DNA of 64,000 bases. Origin: Pelodictyon phaeoclathratiforme BU-1 (GTDB taxonomy: Bacteria > Bacteroidota > Chlorobiia > Chlorobiales > Chlorobiaceae). The stretch is from positions 742,501-806,500 of the forward strand of contig NC_011060.1 in NCBI RefSeq assembly GCF_000020645.1. The letters are read 5' to 3'. This document shows positions 50,443 through 59,332 of the stretch, piece after piece. The stretch's first letter is position 1. Each line of letters starts with the position of its first letter. Made by a program: the position numbers and the translations under genes. Under the pieces are notes generated by a model. It saw only the letters and a program-made list of their open reading frames with translations. It was not told where the DNA came from and made no database searches.

Positions 50443-52452
50443 TCAGAATGAGTATTTCAGGCCAGCCGTGTAGAAAAAGTCATTTCCTCCCGGTTGCCCG
50501 ATTGTCTGCGACAGGTTCAGCATGACGGAGATGGCGCTTGTCAGATCGGCATCGGCGCCAGCAGAGAGGCGGACGAAAGCGTGGTTCGATGCGCCTGTCG
50601 TTGTCCATGAATTGACGATCAGCGGCGCAGAGGTGGCGCTGTATTGGATGATACGGTCTGAGCCTTCGAAATTGTTTTCAACGGTGACGTTCAGATAGGA
50701 GTCGAGCTTCGTGCTTCCCAGGTCGAAAGCACAGCGAGCCTGTGCACCTACACTACCGAGTACGGTTTTGGCAGTTTGTTCGTACAGATTGAGCGTGAGA
50801 GCTGGATCGCCATTTTCGCTATAACCGTCAATATGTGCCTGAACATAGGTGAGTCCTGCAATTGGGCCGAGCCGCAATGACGGGGCGACGTCAAAAAGAT
50901 AGCCACCTTTCAATGCCGCAGCGAACGTTTCACCGTCCGGCTTGGCGGTGATGGTACTGACAACGCCGGAACGGCTGTTGGAATAATTCAGCCAACCGTA
51001 AGCGAGCAGGCTCTGAAGGAAGAGGTTTTTCTGTGTATAGGTACCATAGAGTCCAAGCTGGTTGACCTCTGCGCTGGTGGTTCCGTCATTCTGGCTCAGG
51101 TTCAGAGAGGGATTTGCAAAACGATAGGCCGTGGCAACCATGGTCTCGGAGGTCGGGCGATACTCTATGCCGAGCGTTGTGCCGAGGTCATCCGAATGAT
51201 ACCCTTGCGAATTGTCGCTGGAGGAACGATTGGATACAACGCCATTGCCCTGCACGAAGAGGGACCATGAGTTTGACCCGATTCCTGGGGTGGCGGAGTT
51301 TTTCGCGGTCGTAACGTTGAACAGATCAAGTTGGCCGAACATGGTGTCGACAAAGGCGTCCGCTGCACTCAACCCAAGCTCGCAGGTTGCGGGGAATGTC
51401 TCAGGGGCGTTGAGGCGATTGGCAATGTATTCTGCCACAATGGTAAAGCCGGCCGAAGTCAGATGCACCTTATCGAGGTAGAAAAAATATTGGTTTATCA
51501 GGGCTGGATCACCCATGTTGGATGTCGGAGCAGCCGTTGCGTATTGCAGTCCGTAAAGCGACGGATTGGCCACAACGTTCGATTCGATCATGGCAAGGTC
51601 GACATATTCGACCCGAACGCCTGAGGCTGCCACTATCGACAGATGTTGCTGCATCAGGTTATTATAGGTCTGGCTGTAGGCCGACCCAACGGCGACCGCC
51701 GAACCGGGGTGGGTTGCTGCCTCGGGGAGGCCAGAGACATCGCCAGCGGTGAAAACAAGCGTTTTTGCGCCCGCTCCGACAAGTGCGTTGATTCCGGTTA
51801 TCGCGTTGTCTGCCGAAGCAGTAGCGGCAGATGGGACGCCTGCCATTGAGCCGTCGTTTTTATAATAAACGCGTGCGTCATTGCCACCGATGTTGAGAGT
51901 CACCAACGCATTCGGCTCAATGACATCACCGGAAGCCAGAAAACCTTGCCACTCACTGGTGAAGCCCGGCAGACCAGGAAATTCATTAGTTGTTCCGGTC
52001 TGCGCACCACCGAGGGCATAATTGTCCTGAGCAATGCCATAAAGGCTTACCAATGTGTCGATATAATTGGTTCCACCGCTGAACCTTCCTGTCGGATAGA
52101 TCGTGTTGATATAAGCGAGTTCACTTGCGTAGGCAGGGATCGTCGCCATGATATTCTGAATGTTGCCTTTATCGGCATAGCTATCGCCGAAAGCAACAAT
52201 CGAGGAAAATGGCCGGGCATCAGCGCAAGCCAAAGGTGCGGCGCTCAGGGCGAGTGCGGTCATCAAGGCGTATCGAAGCTTCCCTGGCAAAAAATGGCGG
52301 CGGAAAAGCGTGACGAAATTTCGATGGCTCATGCCTTTCTTGAAAAATTTCGCCGAATGTTCCAAAAGGAACTCTGGATTGTTCCGTTGAGCTGACTTCA
52401 TTTTCATGTTTGATTTTTTTGTTCCGAATGAGCCTTTTTCAAGTACTTCCAA
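50443..52452 (-). CDS. GDSL/SGNH esterase autotransporter
   Basis: 669 residues if the first ATG (52452) is used. ATGs at 52407 and 52332 (MSHRNFVTL) are in frame, and the last gives a more usual signal peptide (RYALMTALALSAAPLACA). Autotransporters can carry extended signals, so the start is uncertain. The passenger is an SGNH hydrolase: FGDSYADKGN with the nucleophile Ser, LNIGGNDARVY, and DKVHLTSAG with the Asp-x-x-His pair. The C-terminal third (about 400-669) is an outer-membrane beta-barrel ending in FFYTAGLKYSF, with a terminal Phe. The enzyme is thus displayed on the cell surface, like EstA. Substrates are probably lipid esters. Confidence 0.9.
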   Translation of the reverse strand: MEVLEKGSFGTKKSNMKMKSAQRNNPEFLLEHSAKFFKKGMSHRNFVTLFRRHFLPGKLRYALMTALALSAAPLACADARPFSSIVAFGDSYADKGNIQNIMATIPAYASELAYINTIYPTGRFSGGTNYIDTLVSLYGIAQDNYALGGAQTGTTNEFPGLPGFTSEWQGFLASGDVIEPNALVTLNIGGNDARVYYKNDGSMAGVPSAATASADNAITGINALVGAGAKTLVFTAGDVSGLPEAATHPGSAVAVGSAYSQTYNNLMQQHLSIVAASGVRVEYVDLAMIESNVVANPSLYGLQYATAAPTSNMGDPALINQYFFYLDKVHLTSAGFTIVAEYIANRLNAPETFPATCELGLSAADAFVDTMFGQLDLFNVTTAKNSATPGIGSNSWSLFVQGNGVVSNRSSSDNSQGYHSDDLGTTLGIEYRPTSETMVATAYRFANPSLNLSQNDGTTSAEVNQLGLYGTYTQKNLFLQSLLAYGWLNYSNSRSGVVSTITAKPDGETFAAALKGGYLFDVAPSLRLGPIAGLTYVQAHIDGYSENGDPALTLNLYEQTAKTVLGSVGAQARCAFDLGSTKLDSYLNVTVENNFEGSDRIIQYSATSAPLIVNSWTTTGASNHAFVRLSAGADADLTSAISVMLNLSQTIGQPGGNDFFYTAGLKYSF

Positions 52453-52832
52453 TTTATCGAAAATGGGGAAAGAAACGTATCGTTTACAAGTGAATTTTTA
52501 TGGTACATGTTTAGGGGTGTGCTCATATTTTAGCCCAATCTGCCTGGCCTTGCAGCTTTCTCCGGTATAAGTTGAATCAACCGTCAATATGCAGAAGGGC
52601 ATTTTTTAAGAGGAGATAAAATATTCGCCTTATACCAGAGAAGTGCAATACTTTCCTTACCTTAATTTTTAAGAGCGGCTCCGGAGCGGGCAAGCTGCGT
52701 CGATGTTGGTAGTGTTCGAAAGTCTCGCTTCTGTCACGGGTGGAATTTTTTTTGATTCGTGAAGTGATTTTTTTTTACTCAAAGCCCTTTTTTTTATAAA
52801 AGCTTATAATGATATAAAGAGAGTCGGATGTA
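52453..52832. other. 380-base divergent intergenic region
   Basis: It lies between the autotransporter and the Gfo/Idh gene. It contains a 12-bp inverted repeat with one mismatch (52560-52571 and 52629-52640), several T-runs and no gene. Confidence 0.45.
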
Positions 52833-53969
52833 ATGGCGCAAGATATTATAAAAATAGGTTTTATTGGAAGTGGTTGGGCTCGGGTAGCGCAAGCTCCTGC
52901 GTTTTCACTGATGGAGAATGTGGAACTCTCGGCTGTGGCAAGTCCGACTGCAGAGCATCGCCAGAAGTTCATGAAGATGTTCGATATCAGTAAGGGTTTC
53001 GCCGATTGGCAGGAGATGTTGCACTGCAATCTTGATCTGGTCTGCGTTACGACGCCGACTTATCTGCACAGGGAGATGGTGACCGGAGTACTCCAGAGTG
53101 GCAAAAGTGTGCTCTGTGAAAAACCCTTTGCGCTCAATTTTGCTGATGCTGCCGATATGGTGGATGTTGCCTCCAAAGCTCCCGGTTTTGCGCTCATTGA
53201 TCATCAGCTCCGCTTTCATCCTGCAGTTCGCTGCATGAAACAGATGATTGATGGTGGCGAAATTGGCAAAGTGTACGAGGTGCGTGCGGTCGTGAATCTT
53301 GCTTCCCGTAATCGGCCTGATATGCCCTGGTCTTGGTGGTGTGATGCTGAAAAGGGCGGGGGAGCCCTTGGCGCTATCGGCTCTCATCTCATTGACATGA
53401 ACCGATTCCTCATTGGCGAAATTTCGAAGGTTTCGTGCACTCTTGCAACGAGTATTCCTTTTCGGCCCGACAAGGCGGGGAAGCCATGTGCGGTCACATC
53501 GGATGACCATTTTGCCATGATGATGAAGTTTGGACCCTCATCGGTTGCCCTCGGAAGCTCCTCTTTGATGCACGTTACCACTGTAGGAGCTTATACCTGG
53601 TTTTCGTTTGAAGTGGTCGGTAGTCTTAAAACGATCAGACTTGATGGAGCTGGACGGTTGTGGGAAGTTGCCAATGATGAAGCAAAAGTGGGGCGCAGCC
53701 TTATTGATGCTCCCCGATGGAAGCTGATTGAACCGATGTTGTCGTGGGATGAGCTTGTTTTGCAGGAAAAAATCCGGCAATCATCACTCGCTGTTCATGG
53801 TATTTTCGCTGTTGGTTTTGCCTTTCTTGCCCACCGGATAGTCAAGGCGCTTAAAAACAAGGAGAAGGGGCCGCATGATGCTGCGGGTTTTCCTGATGGC
53901 CTTATGATTCAGAAAGTGCTGCAGGCAGCCAGGAAATCCGATAAGCTTCAACGCTGGATTAAAATTTAA
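52833..53969 (+). CDS. Gfo/Idh/MocA-family oxidoreductase
   Basis: 378 residues. The Rossmann loop IKIGFIGSGWARVAQAPAF, the substrate-side VCVTTPTYLHREMV and the EKP catalytic motif in VLCEKPFALN are all present. The second domain has GGGALGAIGSHLIDMNRF. It acts on a sugar, inositol, bile-pigment or similar hydride acceptor with NAD(P); the substrate cannot be named. It is followed 5 bases later by the SugE-type transporter, so the two are probably co-transcribed. Confidence 0.88.
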   Translation: MAQDIIKIGFIGSGWARVAQAPAFSLMENVELSAVASPTAEHRQKFMKMFDISKGFADWQEMLHCNLDLVCVTTPTYLHREMVTGVLQSGKSVLCEKPFALNFADAADMVDVASKAPGFALIDHQLRFHPAVRCMKQMIDGGEIGKVYEVRAVVNLASRNRPDMPWSWWCDAEKGGGALGAIGSHLIDMNRFLIGEISKVSCTLATSIPFRPDKAGKPCAVTSDDHFAMMMKFGPSSVALGSSSLMHVTTVGAYTWFSFEVVGSLKTIRLDGAGRLWEVANDEAKVGRSLIDAPRWKLIEPMLSWDELVLQEKIRQSSLAVHGIFAVGFAFLAHRIVKALKNKEKGPHDAAGFPDGLMIQKVLQAARKSDKLQRWIKI

Positions 53970-53974
53970 CTCCG

Positions 53975-54307
53975 ATGTCGATCTCCTGGATATTCCTGAT
54001 TATTGCCGGTTGTCTTGAGTGCGGCTGGGCTGTGGGTATAAAATATACCGAAGGTTTTTCCCGCCCTATACCCTCACTTCTGACGGCTTCGGCCATGATA
54101 GCAAGTTTCTGGTTGCTCTCTCTTGCCATGAAAACGATTCCGGTCGGTACGGCCTATGCTGTCTGGACCGGAATTGGCGCCACCGGAGTTGCAATTGTTG
54201 GTATGCTTTTTCTTGACGAACCCCGGGATATCGCCCGCATTCTCTGTCTGCTGCTGATTCTCAGCGGTGTTATAGGGCTGAAGATATTTTCCGGTGGCAT
54301 GAAGTGA
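53975..54307 (+). CDS. sugE: SMR-family exporter, SugE/Gdx type
   Basis: 110 residues with four helices. The first holds AGCLECGWAVGIKYTEGFSR, with the membrane Glu that carries substrate and proton. Helix 3 has IPVGTAYAVWTGIGATGVAI. The W-A-V-G-x-K-Y and A-V-W-T-G-I-G-A pattern is that of the SugE/Gdx branch (guanidinium export) rather than EmrE. No guanidine riboswitch was recognised upstream; the gene seems driven from the Gfo/Idh promoter. Confidence 0.88.
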   Translation: MSISWIFLIIAGCLECGWAVGIKYTEGFSRPIPSLLTASAMIASFWLLSLAMKTIPVGTAYAVWTGIGATGVAIVGMLFLDEPRDIARILCLLLILSGVIGLKIFSGGMK

Positions 54308-54314
54308 ATGCTTC

Positions 54315-56273
54315 TTACGACCCGGCCTCCCATTCGGCAAAAAGGGTGTTCAGCTCTTTGCAGAGTGCATGGTAGCCTTCAAGAGTTTTGTTGGTCTCTT
54401 CCTGACTTTTTTTATAGAAGTCTTCGTTTGCCATGAGGGTTTCAATCGACTCTTTCTTTTGCTCCAGACGATTGATTTTCTGTTCGACCTCGTCCATTCT
54501 TTTTTTGTCTTTTTTGGCGGCTGCGCTCTTTTTCGCCTGCTCGTTCTCCTTTTCGGTTGCTTTTGCTGGCGCGGCCTGGCTTTTTTGCTTCTGTGCGGCC
54601 TCCTGTTTGCGCTCGGCTTCGATCACTTTTTCAGCGGTTTCAAGGTATTCGGCATAGGTGCCGAGGTGGAGCTGCAGCGAACCGTTTTTTATTTCAACGA
54701 CCTTGTTGACCAAGCTGTCGAGGAAGTAGCGGTCGTGGCTGACAATGAGGAGGGTGCCATCATAGTATTCAAGCGAGTCGATCAGCATCTCTTTTGATCG
54801 CATGTCGAGATGGTTGGTTGGTTCATCCATGATCAGCAGGTTGGAGGCCTGAAGCAGGATTTTTGCCAGAGCCACCCTCGATTTTTCTCCTCCCGAGAGT
54901 ACCCGGATTTTTTTATTGACCGCGTCTCCGCTGAAAAGAAAACAGCCGAGAATGTCGCGCACTCTTTTCTGTGCTTCGGATGAGGGGGCGGAGTCCATCA
55001 TCTCCATATAGACGCTTTTATCCTGCGAGAGGTTTTCGGTCTGGTGCTGGGCAAAGTAGTTGAGGGTAACGTTGTGCCCCATGGTCAGTTTGCCTTCGAA
55101 GTCGATCTCTCCCGCAAGGATTTTGCAGAAGGTGGTTTTTCCTGCTCCGTTTGAGCCGACAATGGCAATCCGGTCGCCGCGCATCACTTCCAGATCGATG
55201 CTGTTGAGTACCTGTTTTTTTGTGCCATCAGGCAGCAGGTATGCTTTTTTGACTCCCTGGAGCCGCATGACTTCGCGTCCTGAAGGGTTGGCTTTCGGAA
55301 ATCGGAAGGAGATGCGTGCGTTATCCTCTTCAGGGGTGAACATGTTTTTCTCCATCTTCTCCATCTGCTTGAGGCGGCTCTGTGCCTGGCGTGCTTTTGT
55401 GGCCTTGTAGCGGAAGCGGTCAACAAAGGCCTTCAGCTCCGCCATTTTTTTCAGGTCATTGGTGTATTGGCCCATCATCAGCTCATAGCGCTCAGCCTTC
55501 TCCTTTTCGTAGTAGGAATAGTTTCCCTTGTATTCGTTGATGCGCTCAAAGGCGATTTCAAGGGTTTTGGTGGTCAGTTTGTCGAGGAAGAAACGGTCGT
55601 GCGAGACGATGATATAACTGTGCTCGTAGTTGAGGAGATAATTTTCAAGCCATCGGAGTGAGTCGATGTCGAGGTGGTTGGTCGGCTCATCAAGCAGCAG
55701 CAGGGTCGGGTTCTGCAGCAGCAGTTTGGTGAGGTGCAGGCGCATCTGCCATCCGCCGGAAAAAGCCTTTACTTTTTTGTGAAAATCTATTTCGCTGAAT
55801 CCGAGACCGGCGAGCACCTTTTCGGCATTGGACTGCATGGTGTAGCCGCCGAGATGGTCAAATTCGTGCATGGCATCGGAAAAGCGCTCGATAAGCTGGT
55901 GGTATGACTCGCTTTCGTAATCCTGTTCGGGCAGGGCAAGCTCGTGCTCCATGCGGGTTATTTTATTGGCCAGTTCAGCGAGCCTTGCGTTGGCCTGAAG
56001 GGCATATTGCAGTGCGGTTTTTTCCAGATCGGCATCGAAGGAGATCTCCTGTGGAAGATAACCGATGGTGGTATCAGCCGATTTCATGAAATGGCCGGTG
56101 GTGATGAGGGCTGAATCGATTGATGGTCCGCTGATAAGGCGCAAAAGGGTGGTTTTTCCTGTTCCGTTAAGACCGACAAGACTGACATGGTCTTTGTCGC
56201 CAATGCGGAATGACGTATCGGTCAGGAGCTCTTTGGTTCCGACGCTGAGAGAGAGGTTACGGGCTTCAAGCAT
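54315..56273 (-). CDS. ABC-F family ATPase
   Basis: 652 residues from the ATG at 56273 (MLEARNLSLSVGTKE). Two ABC cassettes are present. Cassette 1: Walker A GLNGTGKTTLL, signature AFSGGWQMRLHLTKLLLQNP, Walker B LLLDEPTNHLD. Cassette 2: GSNGAGKTTFCK, VLSGGEKSRVALAKILLQ, LLIMDEPTNHLD. A linker helix pair sits between them and a basic coiled coil (EKENEQAKKSAAAKKDKKRM) ends the protein. There is no membrane domain. ABC-F proteins work on ribosomes, in translation or antibiotic protection; the nearest subgroup (Uup or YbiT-like) is not resolved. Confidence 0.93.
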   Translation of the reverse strand: MLEARNLSLSVGTKELLTDTSFRIGDKDHVSLVGLNGTGKTTLLRLISGPSIDSALITTGHFMKSADTTIGYLPQEISFDADLEKTALQYALQANARLAELANKITRMEHELALPEQDYESESYHQLIERFSDAMHEFDHLGGYTMQSNAEKVLAGLGFSEIDFHKKVKAFSGGWQMRLHLTKLLLQNPTLLLLDEPTNHLDIDSLRWLENYLLNYEHSYIIVSHDRFFLDKLTTKTLEIAFERINEYKGNYSYYEKEKAERYELMMGQYTNDLKKMAELKAFVDRFRYKATKARQAQSRLKQMEKMEKNMFTPEEDNARISFRFPKANPSGREVMRLQGVKKAYLLPDGTKKQVLNSIDLEVMRGDRIAIVGSNGAGKTTFCKILAGEIDFEGKLTMGHNVTLNYFAQHQTENLSQDKSVYMEMMDSAPSSEAQKRVRDILGCFLFSGDAVNKKIRVLSGGEKSRVALAKILLQASNLLIMDEPTNHLDMRSKEMLIDSLEYYDGTLLIVSHDRYFLDSLVNKVVEIKNGSLQLHLGTYAEYLETAEKVIEAERKQEAAQKQKSQAAPAKATEKENEQAKKSAAAKKDKKRMDEVEQKINRLEQKKESIETLMANEDFYKKSQEETNKTLEGYHALCKELNTLFAEWEAGS

Positions 56274-56878
56274 GATAAAAAGGCCTTGATATAAGTAATC
56301 GACATCATTGAAATAATTCTGTAGCACGGTGGAAAAGATACAATTTTTATCGGGATACTCTGCTTCCCGTATGCAAAAAGCTAATTGTTTTAATTATTGA
56401 TAGTTAAAGATATATTTCTCTTCGCTTTTACACTGAAACAGATTGAAACGACTGCATATGCCGAGCTGTGCAACGCATTGGCGATATAAAAAATCACGGC
56501 TCGTTTCTGAAGGAGGAATCAGCTCTTTATGGGCTTTGAAACGATTCATGTACCGGGTATTCTTTATCCGGATCTTGCACAGAGAGTATTCTTCTCTATT
56601 TCATACTGAACTTTTTGATTGGGTACTTTGTTTTTTAGAGTACTTGCATGGGTAAAGGGGAGAAGGTGAACTGCAGCAGTGGTGTCCGGTTTCGTAAAAA
56701 AGGGAGCGGCGGTATGTTTGAGGTCATTGCAATGCTGTTCGGCGGAACTCTGGGTTACAGGGGCTTGTGAGTCACTTGGTAAAATCCGGAAACAACAGGG
56801 TGAGATCGGAATTATTCCAGAATGCAGCGGCGTGATGCTCTGGTCATCACCAAACAACATGTTAACAGGAAAAAGATA
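56274..56878. other. 605-base intergenic region
   Basis: No convincing gene. Frames on both strands lack family features. It contains the promoter region of the secreted repeat-tail protein. Confidence 0.4.
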
Positions 56879-57589
56879 ATGAAAAAACAAATCTGGTTGG
56901 CTGCGGGCATCGCAGGCATGCTTCTTGGAACTCCTGCTGCCGATGCCAAGGCGGCGCTGAGTGTTCAGATTAGTACGGGGATCCATCCCTCATTTGTGAT
57001 TAATTCTGCGCCGAATTTTATCTATCTGCGATCACAGGGGTTTTCGGTTTCTATAGGCAACCCTTATGATATCGTCTATTACGGGAGCTTTTACTACATC
57101 TATAGCAACAACCGCTGGTATCGTGCTACGAATTATCGTGGGCCATGGGTGCTCATTCTGAACAACAGGCTTCCATATCAAATCAGAAGGCACCGTTGGG
57201 AGGATATCAGACGGTACCGCGATATCGAGTATCGCAGATCCGACCATAACAGTAACCGGTATCAGCGCATTGACGACAACAAGAGGAGAATACTCAATCA
57301 GCGTAATGAGTCGAGCAACCGGCGTATCCAGGAGCAGAAGAACAGGGCTCAGGAGAATCGCAGAATCGAGGAGCAGCACAACAGGGCTCAGGAGAATCGC
57401 CGGGTTCAGGAACAGCACAATGGGGTTCAGGAGCATCGCCGAATCCAGAAACAGCCGAAGCGGGCTCCCGAGAATCATCGGGTTCAGGAACAGCACAAAA
57501 TGGGTGATGAAAACAAGCGAACTCAGGAGGGGCATGGCAAGGATGGCAGGAACAGTGAGAGAGAGGATAATGGTGGAAAGAGACATTGA
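56879..57589 (+). CDS. Secreted protein with basic tandem-repeat tail
   Basis: 236 residues from the ATG at 56879 (AGGA upstream). A signal peptide (MKKQIWLAAGIAGMLLGTPA, then ADA) is followed by a compact domain with FYYIYSNNRWYRATNYRGPW, resembling a YXWGXW-type repeat. The C-terminal half is an extremely charged, low-complexity tail. It contains 12-residue tandem units (QENRR[IV][QE]EQHNRA), encoded by 36-bp repeats at about 57330-57500. Envelope location is inferred from the signal. The tail could bind nucleic acid, peptidoglycan or metal; I cannot tell. A tiny lipoprotein follows. Confidence 0.8.
   Translation: MKKQIWLAAGIAGMLLGTPAADAKAALSVQISTGIHPSFVINSAPNFIYLRSQGFSVSIGNPYDIVYYGSFYYIYSNNRWYRATNYRGPWVLILNNRLPYQIRRHRWEDIRRYRDIEYRRSDHNSNRYQRIDDNKRRILNQRNESSNRRIQEQKNRAQENRRIEEQHNRAQENRRVQEQHNGVQEHRRIQKQPKRAPENHRVQEQHKMGDENKRTQEGHGKDGRNSEREDNGGKRH
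57330..57500 (+). repeat. 36-bp tandem coding repeats in the secreted protein tail
   Basis: About four to five imperfect 36-bp units encode ENRR-EEQHNRAQ-like peptides. The central ones are nearly identical at DNA level. Confidence 0.75.
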
Positions 57590-57660
57590 GTGATTTTCTG
57601 CCCGTGACAAGGCATGAAGGTGAGTAAATAATTTTTTCAATAACAAAAGGGGAGTCTATT

Positions 57661-57828
57661 ATGAAAATCTATGCATTGGTAATTATGGCCATGGTGGCTA
57701 TGGCAGGTTGTTCTACATCGTACAAAGGCAGTATACAGGGAAGCAACAGTCCGGATGCGTCAAAAAACAGCAGCTATGTCGTGAGTCAGGCAGGAACGAG
57801 CCAGTCTGGTGTCGAGGCAGGCAAATAG
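57661..57828 (+). CDS. Tiny outer-membrane-type lipoprotein
   Basis: 55 residues from the ATG at 57661 (MKIYALVIMAMVAMAGCSTS). It has GGGGAG eight bases upstream. A signal peptide ends in the lipobox MAGC, giving a mature lipid-anchored peptide of about 40 residues rich in Ser, Gly, Asn and Lys. The gene lies 71 bases after the repeat-tail protein and just before a terminator, so both form one unit. Confidence 0.8.
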   Translation: MKIYALVIMAMVAMAGCSTSYKGSIQGSNSPDASKNSSYVVSQAGTSQSGVEAGK

Positions 57829-57847
57829 TCAACTTATTGCATTTTGT

Positions 57848-57885
57848 GAAGCTCCGTGCGGTTTGTCGGGGCTTCTTTGCTTTTC
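57848..57885 (+). terminator. Terminator after the lipoprotein gene
   Basis: A 9-bp stem (GAAGCTCCG / CGGGGCTTC, one G-U type mismatch) with a 10-base loop is followed by TTTGCTTTTCATTTT, 19 bases after the stop. Confidence 0.8.
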
Positions 57886-58060
57886 ATTTTAGAGAAGAGG
57901 CATTTTGCTGTTTTTGCATGGGCAACAACCAGGAGGTTCTCAATTTTAGTAATATTATTGTCAAATCAAACACAAGATTTCAGCGCAAAGATCGTCAAAG
58001 GGGAGGTAGGTGTTGTTCAGGGCGATTGATTATCAAAAGTATAGACAGTTTATTTGAACC

Positions 58061-59332
58061 ATGAGATTAAAAATATATCGGGTTCTGCTTCTGCTGTTTT
58101 TTCTTCCCTTTTTGGCTTTGCCGTTGCAGGGGGAGGAGGTGCTGACCTGGCAGCAATGTGTCAGCGAAGCGCGGGATGCACATCCTGATCTCTATTCAGC
58201 TTTGGCGATTCTGCAGCAGGCTGAAGCAGATAAGCAAATTGCGGGGGGTTCACTTCTCCCACAGGTCGCTTTTGGTGTGAGCTCACAGGGGAGTGGCACG
58301 ACGGCAAAGGGGGGAAGTTTCTCTTCATCATACTCTTATTTCTTGTCGGCGCAGCAGCTTCTTTATGACGGGCATAAAAGCTCAAACCAGGTTTCCCAGA
58401 CCAAAGAGGTGATCAAAGGCGCCCAATACAACTATCGTGTGGTCTCCGCCGATCTTCGTTTTGCCCTCCGTTCAGCCTTTACGCAGTTACTGAAAGCCCA
58501 GGAACTTGTCGGCCTTGCCGGTGAAATCGCCGCGAGGCGTCAGAACAATGTCCGTCTGATCAATCTTCGCTATCAGGGTGGTCGTGAGCACATCGGTTCA
58601 CTTCGCCAGGCTGAAGCCGATCTTGCCCAGGCGCAATTCGAAGTCTCCCAAGCCAGACGGGGATTGGTGTTTGCACAGACAACCCTGGCTTCAGCGCTTG
58701 GTCGTGACAACCATCAACCGCTCAAGGTTCATGGCGCATTCCAGGCAACTGATTTTTCAGCCGCCAAACCTGATCTTGCCCTTCTTGCCAAAAATAACCC
58801 CTTCTTCCAGCAGCTCGATACCAAAAGCAAAGCAGCTCGATATGATCTTGCTGTCGCAAAAAGTGCTTTTTTGCCGCAACTTTACCTGACTTCATCGATA
58901 GGAAGTGGTTCCGTTGACCGATTGCCTTTTGATGCCGTGGACTGGAATGCAGGAGTGACGGTTTCCGTGCCTATCTATGAGGGCGGTAGTGGACAGGCTA
59001 AGGTAGCAAAAGCCATGGCGGTGGTGAGCCAACACAACGCCGAAGAAAAAAGTGGCTATCTGCAACTCTATGACTACCTTGAACAGAGCTGGAAAAGTTT
59101 TCTTGATGCACGCCAGATGGTTGTGGTGAAGAAAAAGTTTCTTGATGCCGCCATGGAACGCTCAACCATTGCCAACGCACAATATTCGAATGGCCTTCTG
59201 ATGTTTAACGAGTGGGTGATTATTGAAAACAACCTGGTGAATGCAAAAAAAGAGTTTCTTAACGCCGGAGCAGATCTGCTGATCGCCGAGGCTCAATGGA
59301 TTCAGGCAAAAGGAGAAGGACTGGATGGTTAG
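58061..59332 (+). CDS. TolC-family outer-membrane efflux protein
   Basis: 423 residues. A signal peptide (VLLLLFFLPFLALPLQG) is followed by LTWQQCVSEARDAHPDLYSA, the usual opening of OEP proteins. Two coiled-coil/barrel repeats then run about 30-220 and 225-420, with FSSSYSYFLSAQQLLYDG and WNAGVTVSVPIYEGG as the paired strand motifs. It forms the outer-membrane exit duct of the tripartite pump with the next two genes, and overlaps the adaptor gene by 8 bases. Confidence 0.93.
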   Translation: MRLKIYRVLLLLFFLPFLALPLQGEEVLTWQQCVSEARDAHPDLYSALAILQQAEADKQIAGGSLLPQVAFGVSSQGSGTTAKGGSFSSSYSYFLSAQQLLYDGHKSSNQVSQTKEVIKGAQYNYRVVSADLRFALRSAFTQLLKAQELVGLAGEIAARRQNNVRLINLRYQGGREHIGSLRQAEADLAQAQFEVSQARRGLVFAQTTLASALGRDNHQPLKVHGAFQATDFSAAKPDLALLAKNNPFFQQLDTKSKAARYDLAVAKSAFLPQLYLTSSIGSGSVDRLPFDAVDWNAGVTVSVPIYEGGSGQAKVAKAMAVVSQHNAEEKSGYLQLYDYLEQSWKSFLDARQMVVVKKKFLDAAMERSTIANAQYSNGLLMFNEWVIIENNLVNAKKEFLNAGADLLIAEAQWIQAKGEGLDG

